NCBI GenBank assembly: GCA_029721515.1
Contig: CM056551.1
Span: 28,444,437 to 28,508,436, forward strand
Direction: 5' to 3'
Source: Synanceia verrucosa
Lineage: Eukaryota; Chordata; Actinopteri; Perciformes; Synanceiidae
Length of the DNA: 64,000 bases
Positions 1-12,424 of this stretch are shown here, one piece after another (the first letter of the stretch is position 1; each line of letters starts with the position of its first letter). The position numbers were made by a program, and so were the translations under genes. The notes below the pieces were generated by a model. It had not been told where the DNA came from. It searched no databases and saw only the letters and a list, made by a program, of their open reading frames with translations.

Positions 1-389
1 CCTTCAATCTTATCTGCCTCTTGGTGTACAGACCCACTGACAGCATGACGGGGGCTTTTACAAGAAAACATTTTTTACTTCCTCCTCTCCACTTTGCCTC
101 AAGGAAGCTGCTCGGAGCTTTGGCAGCCATAAACACCAGTATCACCACAATATAAAGGAGCGATTGTTTTTTTTTTTTTTTTGTATTTTTAATACAAACT
201 GAATGCTTTGTGTCCTGCAGAGATAGTGAGCTAGGTGTGTTCTCAGAGAAAGCTGTGTGTGCTTTTGTTGACTGTGTGAAATATACACTTTTATTTGCTG
301 CCTTTTGAAGTTGTGGCTCCTCAGAGAGAGAAAAGTAAAAGAAAGAAAGAAAGCTGGGAGATAGCGACAAAGTAAAAGGTACGAGGTGT

Positions 390-391
<2 letters not shown>

Positions 392-444
<53 letters not shown>
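392..444. repeat. (CA)n microsatellite
   Basis: About 26 CA units. Confidence 0.97.
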
Positions 445-447
<3 letters not shown>

Positions 448-1216
448 CGGCCGCTCAGCAGGCTGCCAGATTCCCTGCTGAACAAGCCAAGGATGAAACC
501 CAAAGCTAAAGTGTGTGTTCTCGCTCTGACCACAGCTGCTCCGCTCTCACGCTCCCTGAGGTGTGTCCTCACACTCAAACACACACACTCACACACACAC
601 ACCACTGGGACAAGACAGCGACTGAAGATACAGAAACACACAGAATTTAATAAACACAGGGACAGGATTTGTTTTTCCGCTGCCAGCCTCGCTCTCGCCG
701 TCGCATCGTTCAGAGCCGGGTCACGACCAGAAAGGCATCGGACATGAACTCCTGGTGAAGCCACCGAGGGAGGAGGAGAGGTCGCGACCACTGTGACACA
801 CAAATGAACTCTTGACTGGAGAGAGAGAGCGGTGTAGGATGGTATATTGCTAACAAATTAGTTTTGGCTCGTCTATAGAGATTGGCCGTTTTGATTGGCT
901 CCCCAGGTCTCTTTGGCACACAGCAATTAGGAACCACACACCCCCTGCTCTCCACGGAGAAAAAAAGCTGCAGCTCCTGCTCTGCCATGCCGACTGAACC
1001 CTGGCTGGCTTCTGGAGAGGGGGAAATGTGGAGGAATGAGGATGGAGAGGGAGGCACATGAATGACACTTTCTCATGGTTTGTAGAGAGAAACTAACGGG
1101 AAGGACGAGAGGAGATTCCCTATCAACGGAGAACAGGAAGGAATAGTTTTATGATGACAGAATAATTGGCGTCCCTGTAAAGCTAGGGTTGGTAATCTTC
1201 TTCAAACTTTTTTGTT

Positions 1217-1320
1217 AGGGGTGTCCCAATACGATATTGATTTCAGAAATTGGTCCGCTAACGTGTGGAAAAACACCTGCTTATGTGATAGTTAATATAC
1301 CAGAATATGAAATTTCACCA
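1217..1320. repeat. possible fish repeat (GGGGTGTCCCAATACGATAT type)
   Basis: GGGGTGTCCCAATACGATAT, GATTTCAGAAATTGGTCCG resembles a GGTGTCCCGATCCGATATTG repeat common in teleosts. Recognised from pattern only. Confidence 0.4.
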
Positions 1321-1650
1321 AAACAGTCGTCCATGATTCAAGAGTCTGCCCTGAGCTTCAGTCAAAAGTACATTTTAAAAGTCAAATCTGTCTTTTGCAG
1401 GCAGGTTGGAAAGGCATTGACCCGTGCAGCTGGTTAACACCCGTTAGTGGGTGAAGATATGGAGGTGAGGGTCGTTGGGAAGCAGCAGGATGGTCAGAAT
1501 AACACCTGACATGATGCTGATATTTATTAAAAAGGCAAAATAACTCAATAACTTATCAGACATTCACAGCCACTGGTCAGAGCTTTTCTGACAAATACTT
1601 TCAGTGTGAAACATATGAAACATGCTGCACTATGCTGAAGGTGACTATAG

Positions 1651-1652
<2 letters not shown>

Positions 1653-1689
<37 letters not shown>
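1653..1689. repeat. (GT)n microsatellite
   Basis: About 18 units; a second (GT)n follows at 1831-1856. Confidence 0.97.
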
Positions 1690-1690
<1 letters not shown>

Positions 1691-3959
1691 GCAGCTCTTG
1701 CTCATTTCCAGTCAGAGGACCTTCAGGGCATCACTGTAGGGTGTCCTCCTGTCCTCTCGTCTCTTCAGCCACTCCATCCAAACCCAATCTGACATATTCA
1801 CTGTCCTCTCGTGTATATATGTAACTCTCTGTGTGTGTGTGTGTGTGTGTGTGTGTTGTTATTTTAACCCTTTTTTTTTTTCAAACAAAACAGGCATTCT
1901 GAAGATCTTCATACCTCATAGACCAAATGACCAATCGATTACATGTTGAGAAAATAAATTAAATAATCTGCAGATTATGAATGAAAACATTCATTTGTTG
2001 TGGTTGCAGCTCTTCTTCTGAACACATTCTTTTTTTTGTACATTTCCTGTTTATATTCTCAGTATTTATCCTGTTGAAATACTCACACTCACATTCATAT
2101 CTGTATATAAGGCAATTTTTTATACTTATTTTTAATGCTTATTTTTGTATAAAAAATTAAGATTTATACACTTGATATACATTGATCTCTGGGATTTTGT
2201 ATTGTATTTTTATCTTCCTGAACCCTGCATCTCCCTGTGTGTTTCCATCTTTCAAGCTGTTGGAAATGTGAATCTATCTATCTATCTATCTATCTACTTA
2301 TTTTTTTATACTTATTTCATATTTTTATACTCATTTTTATCATTGTACACTAAAAAGGGAGAAGCTCAACAATTTTGTTGTACAGATTATTCTATTATTT
2401 TATTCTTTGTTTGATGATGGGAACATTGTTTAAATGACAGCTAATCCACAAATAACTTTTATTTAGTGGCTACAGTTTAATTTGAAAAATACTTAAACTG
2501 GAGGTTATTACTTTAAAGCTACGCACGGTGAAAAGGTCTATGAATGACATGAACATTTGCATATCGCAGCAAATAACTACATATATGTCTGCACTGATGG
2601 CAATATAAAGACATTCCTGCAGATATGTTGTGCTCAGAGTGACGTGGAGTTCTGTACATATTTCACTATTTTAAGCTAAACCAAGATGTTTTCCCTAAAC
2701 CTAAGTTTAATCTACTTCTGGTGGCGCAGACAGACCAGCTACTTCCCTCCTCAACTGTTTTAAACTTTTTTTTAAGCTTTGCAAAGAGAGAGGAACAGAT
2801 TTAGTTTCGAGGTAACGATCAACAAGCTAAGCAATCCGAAATGCAGAATGAAATCAGAATAATCTTATCAATGTGCCGGAGAGAAATGACACTTTATCAT
2901 CACATCACTTCCATCTCTTTCCTCCTAATTCTCCTCTCTACTTCCTCTCCACACCCAAGGAAAGTTACAGAGGAAGTTTCACACAACTCCTGTGGCTTGG
3001 GTGGCTTTTTAAGTGTTCTTTATTCATGTGTTATTTGTTTATGCGGATTAATTATTAAAAATTTGGTGCATTTTACAAAGGTTCAAGTCTGCAGATAATG
3101 ACTCCTCTCCATTCTCTCCCAATGGGTTGTGTTTGTAATTTTCTTGAATATAAAAGTTGCATAATTCATGTGTATCGGCGGGCCACATCTATTAATTATG
3201 TCAGTCTTTTAGGTGCTCGCGTCTTTACCACGTCCTCACTTTCCTTTTATTCTTTCCCCCTCTCTTCCTTTCTCCATCTTCTTCACTGAGTCACAGCGGC
3301 AATAAAGACATCCTCTGCAGCATTTCCCCCTCTGTTCCTCTGTCTTATTAGTCAGTTCATGAGGGTCAAATGGACTGTGTCCAAGTTTCAACTAGAAAAA
3401 GATGAAAGGAAACAGCAGAGAAAAGGAAAAAGTTTGCAGTGGCGCTGTGATGTAAATGCCCTTATTTAGTAATTTATAGAAGAGGGAATTGAGTGCAACT
3501 CTGTGGAGAATCATAAACTATTGATGTGTCTAATCTTTCAGATCCTGCCAACATGATGATCATGATCTGTGTTAGCGTGAGATGCTTCACCCTCCTCCTC
3601 CTCCTTCCTCTCCTCCCTCCCCCACAACTCTTGTTTCTGTCACTTTCCCCCCGTTCTCTCTTCGCCTTCACTTTCCCGCAAAATATTCAAAATGTCCTGA
3701 TCGGGGCTGAGGTCAGTTTCTCCTTGAATGGACTCTTTGACCTCTGACATCTATTTCATCATCTGCAGCTTGATCTCACCCTAAATTCAGCTCCACTTCA
3801 CACTAATTTAAGGAAAGACGACTAATTTTAAATACAACTTGCATTTTAATTGTCATTTTTTCCACACACAGTCACAAAAACACACCTTTTTTTTGCATTA
3901 TAACCATATATTTGCACTGACTGTATTGCCCTAATGTCTCAGTTACTCCTCGTTGATTG

Positions 3960-4082
3960 CATTCATTTTTATGTTAATGTATTTGATTTTATTTTGCATG
4001 CTGCAAGCTTTGAGAGAACCATAATTTCAATCCTCTGTATGTCCTGTAAATGCTGCAGAATTGACAATAAAGCTGACTTTGA
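3960..4082 (+). mobile_element. LINE 3'-tail remnant
   Basis: CCTGTAAATGCTGCAGAATTGACAA-type ending with AATAAAGCTGACTTTGAC, the usual L2/CR1-like 3' terminus in fish; no coding part remains. Confidence 0.4.
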
Positions 4083-6934
4083 CTATGGATATCATTAATA
4101 TGGAACTGTCAGTGGTGCAGGGGCTGGTAGCAGTTCAGCGCTGGCAAACAAAAACTAAGCTTTAATCATCATATTTATATCTTTTGTGAAATTTTGGAAA
4201 CCTTTCCTGGAGATCATGGGGAGGGGTCACAATTTGTTTTCTTTATCTGCTTGTTTTATTTCCTGGAACGTTTATGATTTTGTTTTGTTTTACGTGCAAC
4301 AAAATTTCAATAGTTGTTTACAAAGAAAAGTCTATAATTCAACATGCAGTATAAAACATGACTTCAGCTTTTTAACTATATTCCATGTTGTACAAAATGT
4401 GCAAAAACAGTCACCTACTCAGAGTCAGTTAACAAAAGCAACAGCAGGAGCAGAAAGAGAAATCTATGCACATCTAAATAATACAACCATCAGTATATGC
4501 CAAATCTCCCAGGCTACAATCTCCCCCCTAAGGGTGCATGCCTGGAGCTGATTTGTATACAAAACAAATCTAATGTATGCTTTCAACACATATTTAACAT
4601 ATGCCACTCACTGATAAATTATTCACCAAAAGGGGCTTACATTTTTAATCGTCAATGTTTCGGCTTCCTGATAAGTAACGAGGAGATGGGAGGACAATGG
4701 GTCCGAAGAGAGGAAGGAAAATATTTTGTTGACGTTAATTGAATGTAATAGTGATGTTAACATAATGTTATGTGCTGCAGAGAGCAGATGAAATTCACTG
4801 TCGTTTTCTTGATGATCAATCTCAACGGCTTCACTTATTTCTCCACGTTTCGACCCTTTTTGCGTTTCCCCCTCGCTCTCTGAAGCTTTTCCAAGCGTTG
4901 CAGAGAATCAACATGCAGACACAAACGTTACAGCGACTCATTTAACACATTATTGCTAAAGATCTCCCTCTATACACACACACACGGGGGTCAGTCCGAG
5001 TCAGTAAGCCACATCCAGCTTACACATGAACTCACCGTGAAGGTTAGATGATTTGTAACACACAGATGATTCATAATGTGCCCATGCAAACTGTCGTTCG
5101 GCGTAATGAACACGCGTCAGACAGACTCGTCAACCAATGGGACGCTCAGACGTAAACACGTGTGAGTTTCTATCCTCAATACACAGAAATAAATAGAAAC
5201 ACACCTTTTCTGTGAGTCCAGCTTTCCTCCAGATGTTAACTGTGTGTTGTTTTCTCTTTTTTTTTTTCAAGGCCTTTGTCTTTGTCTTTGCCACAGGCGT
5301 GAGCGCAGAAACGTGACAGGCGCCCTCGTGGACGTACTCATGCAGCCCCTTTTGTGTCTTTGCCCTCAGCGTGTTTGGCGTTTCGTGCTGTTGACAGTAA
5401 ATAAGGGGAAAAAAAACTGTAAACATGGCTGACATGATGCTGCCTGTCACAAGAATGATCAGCGATAACATGAACCTAGAATATTTATTCTGAATAATTA
5501 GACAAATATTAGGCACAATACAGATGTTTTGCTGATATAACAGAAATTTACACCAGACTTGAGCTGTTAGGATATCAGATTTTCAATATCATGTCAAAAA
5601 GAATTCTTACCGACTTTATCATGATATCTAGCGATAATAATGTTGTAAGTCAAGTTAATTGTGCTTATTATGTGTTTGTACAGAAGAGGAAAGAAAGTCT
5701 CTTACCAAAGTTGTGATTTGCAGTAAGAGGTGCTGGACTATCTACAGAATATAAGTATCAATATTTAATGTCCGGTATAAGCAACATCCGTACATCAGAT
5801 ATACATGTTATGGTCTAACAGACATTAATAGAGTATTCTATTTTTTTATTACAACTTATTAGGAAATGTTACAGCATCACAAAACAGGACAGAAACACTG
5901 CAGACTAATTAATGTTCACTATTCTGAGCCACAACTTGATATGACTGGATATAAAACACAAAATTTAGATTAATGTATCAAACAAAATGACATCCAAAAT
6001 ACACATTTAGATGTTTATTTTACTACACTGTGTCTAAACTGACCAAAAGCTACCATTATAATTTCAGTTTAAATGTAACAGATTATTTTAGGATAAGTGT
6101 TTTCAAAATGCATCAAATTTACATTATATATATTTTTTCCATATCTCTAAAGGTTGTTTTTTAAAAGATATATATTTTTTGTCACATCCTGAGTCACTTT
6201 CTCTGAGTCTTTACTGTTGCTGCACTGGAGTTTAAGTTGTACTTAACGGGACTCTCGGGTGCGTTGCATATCAGCGCTTAAGGGTCTCTTAAGTGACGAA
6301 GCCTCAACATTTGACGCCGTGGGATTGAAAACGGACTGAGGTAGCAGCTGAAAGCTCTGGAGTTTTCATTGTCAAAGCATTTTTATTTGCCTGAACTAAA
6401 CCAAACCTCAACTGCAGATCGAGAAAAAAAGGTCAGATATAAAAAAAAAAGCACAAGTGTGGAGAGAGGGGCAACAAAAGGACTAATAATGACCTTTTCC
6501 TCTCGCCTTTGTTCTTATTAGCTTCCATCCCTCCATGATTTTCTCTTTCACTAAATGCTCGTCAGGTCTCTCAGTCCCAGCTTTGCTTTTCTGTCCGTCT
6601 CCCTGCCTCCTCTCTCTGGGTAAGAATAAGGAGCAGCAGTGCTATTCAGACTGGTAATTACATTTCTGTCCTTTGTTGGAGCCGAGTGTTATTTTCCATT
6701 AAGGGTTGGACATATTATATAAGAGAGTCTTTATGGAAGTGATAATGGTTGGGGACAGAGATGGCGAGCTGGCAAGTGTATCAGTGTTGCTCTTTTTCAC
6801 AGGAGGGGCACGTCGGAGCTTTCATTAAACCTTGAAGAGAACACACCTAACCCTGCTGACATTGGACACACATGTACGGATAGATTCATGTATGGTTAGC
6901 CCTCATCCACCATCCACCAACACCAACACACCTG

Positions 6935-6936
<2 letters not shown>

Positions 6937-6970
<34 letters not shown>
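6937..6970. repeat. (CA)n microsatellite
   Basis: About 17 units. Confidence 0.97.
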
Positions 6971-6971
<1 letters not shown>

Positions 6972-7650
6972 CCCCCCCACTCTCCATTCAGAAAATGCAG
7001 AGAAATAGGCCACGGTGATATGCTGATGCAGAGGTTATGCCCACTTTCACGGTATAATTTATTCATCTGTTGTTTGCAAAATGCTGTATGAAATATAGAT
7101 GGTCTGAGTTCGGCTTTAATGTTTCATACGACCACAACTGTGGGAGCAGGGAGGCTATGAAACATGGCTGCTGCCACATGGATGGAAAGAGGAAGCAGGA
7201 GACGACAAGTTGGCATGTTTACTTTAACAAAGTGCACTTACATGTCTATGTTTGCTATACATGTATCTATCTCTAATATATAGAGAGTGTATGGAGGACA
7301 GGACGGATGGTTAGCAAAGGGAATTACATGTTTGATGCCAACTTGTGGACAGGGACTGGGTGAAGTAACACAAACAATGCATGACAAAGAACGGAGGTAA
7401 AAGAATAGATTAGGATATCTAACACGCCTTATATAACTGGTGTCCTCTCAGCATCACTTATCCGTAGTTTGATGTTGTGAATTAAACAAAAACACTTTGC
7501 TTAGGTTTCGGCAACAAAGCCAGTGTGGCGTGGTTTAGAAAAAAAACAACGTGTTTGGGCTTAAAGCGACAGTGATTGAACAGTGAAAATGAAAGTGAAA
7601 CTTGAGCAGTTTTGTTTTAACCACATCACTTGGATAGGTTTAGATTGTAG

Positions 7651-7700
7651 TTAACTCTTTGAGTGCCATAGACGTATATAACGCAACAACTGAGTATGCA
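7651..7700 (+). repeat. possible piggyBac-type terminus
   Basis: TTAACTCTTTGAGTGCCATA is almost the same as the left end of the element at 62352 (TTAACTCTTTGAGTGGCATT). No matching right end was found, so it may be a solo or eroded copy. Confidence 0.4.
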
Positions 7701-9266
7701 TTTTGCAGTTCTAGTCTTTTTTTTTAGTCTATTTTTTTTTTCTGGTTTCCTTGCTGAGTGAAAAGCGTGCACTACAAGGGATCGCTTCATCGTCAGAATG
7801 GAAAAGAGGCATTGACACCACAACCGATAACTGTCAACACACAAATCACATTTTAAGATTATCCTTTAAATTAAAGAGATGACAAATTTGCTGCATGTGT
7901 CAGGTATGAGGGAGGTCTGATAAGCAATAAAGAGCTTTATTTTATGTCTATTCTACAAATAACAAAGAGTGAAAATACATTTTATTCATCTAATAATTGT
8001 GTTTAATGAACAGTTCATTTGCAACTGTTCTATTCTTACCAGCATACACAGGTATATTAAAAATCTAAATACTATTAAATCTTCATGGGAAATTAGTGGG
8101 CCAAAGTGAAAATCCTCATGAATCCTCATGTTTATATTAATAGGCCATAACTTAACTCTGTGACAGTTTTAATGCATGTTTTGAGTATTTAAAATAACGC
8201 ATGATTACATCCTTATTCCATCTCATCTCATTCATCTCATGAGCACATCTATAACCATAATATTGTTTCACTGTTATTAACAGAATATCTACACCACTGT
8301 ATGGATGAACAGCTGGGATGCATGGTTGGCTTGTAAATTGACCGTCATTGATTGTCTGCAGCTGTGGTTTTTCCCATGAGGCAACATGAAGGGATCAATG
8401 TGCTTCGATAAAAGGTAAACCGCCACTGTATCCTGTAATGTGGATTACACACAGACCAGTTCACTCATCCCTGGATGAAAGAAAACAAGCGAGTTGGGGG
8501 TAATGTATAGAAAAATGATAATAATGCATGATGATAATAATGCACTCTGCCATAAACACCTTTCAACTTTCACTTCACAATAAAGTGCTCCACATAATTC
8601 AACTGGGTAGGAAAAACACATACACAGCAACACAGCATCCAGCCATCTCTTTTACAGCTAGAGCAAAGCATGATGGGAGGTGACAGTGGTGCCCGGGGCA
8701 ACATAGGAAAAAAGAGAGGATGCAGAGATGGGGGGGAGGATGGGATGAGCGGTACTGTTAGTCTATACCAATCTATATAACAATGCACATAAACACAAAT
8801 CATCCTACAGCAGTGGAGGAGGTGAAAAGGTGAAAAGGTCGAGTCACTGGATCTTCTCCTGCTCTATAGAGACGAGGACAGAGCAGTGAAGGACAATCAT
8901 ACAGGTGCTTAGTAGGTTCAGGTAAAACAAGCATGTGTTCATTAATGAGCTTCAGAGGACAGAGACAGGCTCGCTCCTTCCCTCGACTTCCTGTGTTTGT
9001 GCTAAGCTAAGCTAACTGCTTCCAACTACCCAACAGATATGACAGTCTTTACTTTGGTAGTACAGCAAATATACTATTTTCATCAAAAGTAGGCCTTTAA
9101 AGGTGCTAAATTCCCATAGAAACATAGCTCCTAACTTCCAGTTTAACATGGTTACAGGACTGTTGCCATGGTTTCCACTGTAAACACTAGTGATGACCCC
9201 CAACTCCTGGATCCTGCAGCAGGTTTGAGCGAGCTCACTAGAAAATATGATGGTTTTGGGCAAGTC

Positions 9267-9267
<1 letters not shown>

Positions 9268-9300
<33 letters not shown>
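9268..9300. repeat. (AAGAT)n microsatellite
   Basis: AAGATAAGATAAGATTAGAT and on; may be the tail of a reverse-oriented retroelement. Confidence 0.8.
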
Positions 9301-11336
9301 GATGAAGCTTTTTTTTCGTCCCACCAATGGCATTACTTAAGTGGATAGTGCAATAGCATAATTGTATATTTTTTTTTAATTTTTTAATAATTATAAAAAA
9401 TAAGAAGCAGAGAACACCAGTAAACAAAAAAAGACTAAGTAGAAAAATAAATGCTTTAAAAATAACAGTGGTAATAAACAGCAATAGCAGTTGGCACATA
9501 TTGAAACTGATCTGATAAATAAAATGAGACCTTCTGAGTATGCTGTCAATATCAATAACTCCATCAGGCTGTGGTCATTTCACGATAAGGAGATAAGCTT
9601 GCACACATCTCAGTCCTGACATTTGTTGTGCTATTATAATGCATAAAATTGTCCATTTGCAGGTAAGATCAGGTTTGGGTAGGTGATCCTTCACATTGAA
9701 TGTGTTGGGTTTTACAAAGTTAACATTAATCTTGTGTTGTAATGCAGTTTGGACATCCTTTCCTTGTAATTATAAAGTAAAAAGTGGAAAAATTCTACAT
9801 TTCCTTTTGAAAGTGCATCAGTGGTTATCAAAGTAGTGCTGTTTATGAGACAGCTCTTAAATCTTATATTCAGAACTTTCTGAAATGTTCCACTGAAGAT
9901 GACTTTCTCCTACATTCAGCTGCAGGACAACAACATAAAATAGTGATTGATTAGCAGTTTCAAGTTGAAAACCTCAAAGTGGCCAGCAGGACCTTTACTG
10001 AATCTATCAATTATTTTTCATCATGCATTAATCTGTTTCATAAATCATGTGGTCCTTAAAATGTCAGACAGAGTGAAAAATGCCCATCATAAGACTCAGA
10101 GCCTGAGGTGACATTTATAAATTGGTTCAATAAAGTCCTCACATACTGCATGACCAGCGATAACTAGCAAACATGTTGTCAGTGTATTTTATATGAGTTG
10201 CCTAAGCGATGAATTTACTTGATGTAGAAAACAAGGTTAGAAATTTACTTCACCAGTCAGAGGTCACCGACCTTCCCACCTTGTCTCTTATTAAAAACGC
10301 ATTAACACTCCAGCACAAACAAAGAAATAAGCATCCTATATTCTACTCTGAAAGTCAAGTTGTTAGTTCTCGTATCAAGAGGACGGGTGTGATTGATTAC
10401 CGCTGAGAAGGATCTAACATGGACTCCTTCAGCTCCACCGTTATTACATGTGCTGGCAAAGCTAACATTACAGAGTAATCATAACAACATCTCTTCCTCT
10501 TAATGCCCTGTAATGAGATTTCCAGCCACAAGTCTGTTGATTTCAGCCCGTCTGCTTCATCTCAGACAGAAAGAGGCTGAAACTGGTTCCAAGAGGAACT
10601 GAAAATGAAGTTTGATTGTTGTTCTAAAAACATTTTCTGTGATGTGACGACGGAGTGTGTGTCACTGCAGGATGATATAACGTGACGGCAGAGGAAATGT
10701 TTGTGTTTGCAAAGCCGTGTTTAACATCTGGAGGGTGAATGCACAGCCACCCATGCATGTTTGGAAGCCTGCGCACGCATGCATGCATATGTGTGTGTGT
10801 GTTTACATTCTGTGACAAGATGCGTAAAGCTGAATGATTTCTAATTAATTGAGAGATGATGTCAGTGTAGGTGATCTAAAGATCTGTAATTAGCTAATGC
10901 AATGAATCATGATTCAGATGACACTGATTGAAACCAATTTGCAGTGATCTTGTGTACATGACCCTTTTTTTAGTGTGTGACATGTTAGGTGAGAGTTTCC
11001 GGCAGGTTTTCTCATTAGTGAAAAAAATAAAGCTCTTGCTTTTAACCCACGAGACTCCAAAGATAAAGGGATTACAGACAAAGACTCTGTGATTGACTTC
11101 CAGAGTGACTTAATATGTTTCTACTGTGAATGAGAAGGGGAAAAAAAGAAATTTGGAGTGAAAGCAGAGAGAAAAATAAGAAACAAAACTGGTGAGGTGG
11201 AGTTAGAAGGAGGTAGACGGGGCAGACAGCAGACATAACATTATTTATGGACTGGGAGAAAGGTAATATGAAGCTACATCACAGCTAGGATCTGTCCTCT
11301 AAAAGCAAAGACTCTGAAACTCACATGCATGCTGAC

Positions 11337-11338
<2 letters not shown>

Positions 11339-11375
<37 letters not shown>
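11339..11375. repeat. (CA)n microsatellite
   Basis: About 18 units, 140 bases before the GATA block. Confidence 0.97.
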
Positions 11376-11376
<1 letters not shown>

Positions 11377-11516
11377 AGCAGAGTATCACACTAACACACC
11401 TCTAATCCCATTCACTTATCAATATTTCAGTGTGGCAGAGTGGGGGCGCCACTGTTACCAGGCAGATTAAGAAACAACGATTTACTAATACTAATAATGA
11501 TCAGCAAATGACAACA

Positions 11517-11577
11517 TAGATAGATAGATAAACAGACAGACAGATAGATAGATAGATAGATAGATAAACAGACAGAC

Positions 11578-11615
<38 letters not shown>

Positions 11616-11645
11616 TCAGACAGATAGATAGATAGATAAACAGAC

Positions 11646-11703
<58 letters not shown>

Positions 11704-11983
11704 TCAGACAGATAGATAGATAGATAAACAGACAGATAGATAGATAGATAGATAGTCAGACAGATAGATAGATAGATAAACAGACAGACAGATAGATAGA
11801 TAGATAGACAGACAGATATATAGATAGACAGATAGATAGATAGATAGATAAACAGATAGACAGATAGATAGATAGATAGATAGATAGTCAGACAGATAGA
11901 TAGATAGATAGATAGACAGACAGATAGATAGACAGATAGCTAGACAGACAGACAGATAGATAGATAGATAGATAGATAGATAA
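11517..11983. repeat. (GATA)n/(GACA)n satellite block (Bkm-like), 467 bp
   Basis: Long GATA runs interrupted by GACA, and by recurring TAAACAGACAGA and TAGTCAGACAGA junctions that suggest a higher-order unit. Confidence 0.95.
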
Positions 11984-12069
11984 AGTTAACTAAAGTTACC
12001 AAATAAATGGAGAAAAAAAGTATAAATTAGCAGAAATACTCCAGCAAAGCAACTAAGAACCTTACGATT

Positions 12070-12103
12070 ATGGATGGATGGACGGATGGATGGACAGACA
12101 GAC
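12070..12103. repeat. (GGAT)n microsatellite
   Basis: ATGGATGGATGGACGGATGG followed by GACAGACAGACA, close to the GATA block. Confidence 0.85.
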
Positions 12104-12383
12104 ACTTAGTACACTAAACGCAGGTCATTGCTAGTATTACAATATTTAGCCGCTAGTGAATATTGGAGGCTCTGGATGCCACATGGAGCTAATGTGCAGC
12201 CTCTGCATGTCCCCCTCCTGCTCCATCAGCTCATTGTCTGGCTGCAGAGACGGAGGGCTGGCAGGGCTGGGTGGAGGGACTGAATCAGTATCCAGGGAGA
12301 AAGAGGGGGATCACATCTGGACCGCAGACCGAGCAGGAGGAGGATGGGTGGAACATACACTCAGTTGAATGAATCATTGCCCC

Positions 12384-12422
<39 letters not shown>
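12384..12422. repeat. (CA)n microsatellite
   Basis: About 19 units. Confidence 0.97.

Positions 12423-12424
<2 letters not shown>

Noticed and set aside
321..803. 160-codon open frame on -
   Set aside because: Driven by a (CA)n run producing Cys-Val repeats; no homology.
11517..11983. CRISPR-like regular repeat
   Set aside because: Tetranucleotide satellite without unique spacers, in a vertebrate genome.
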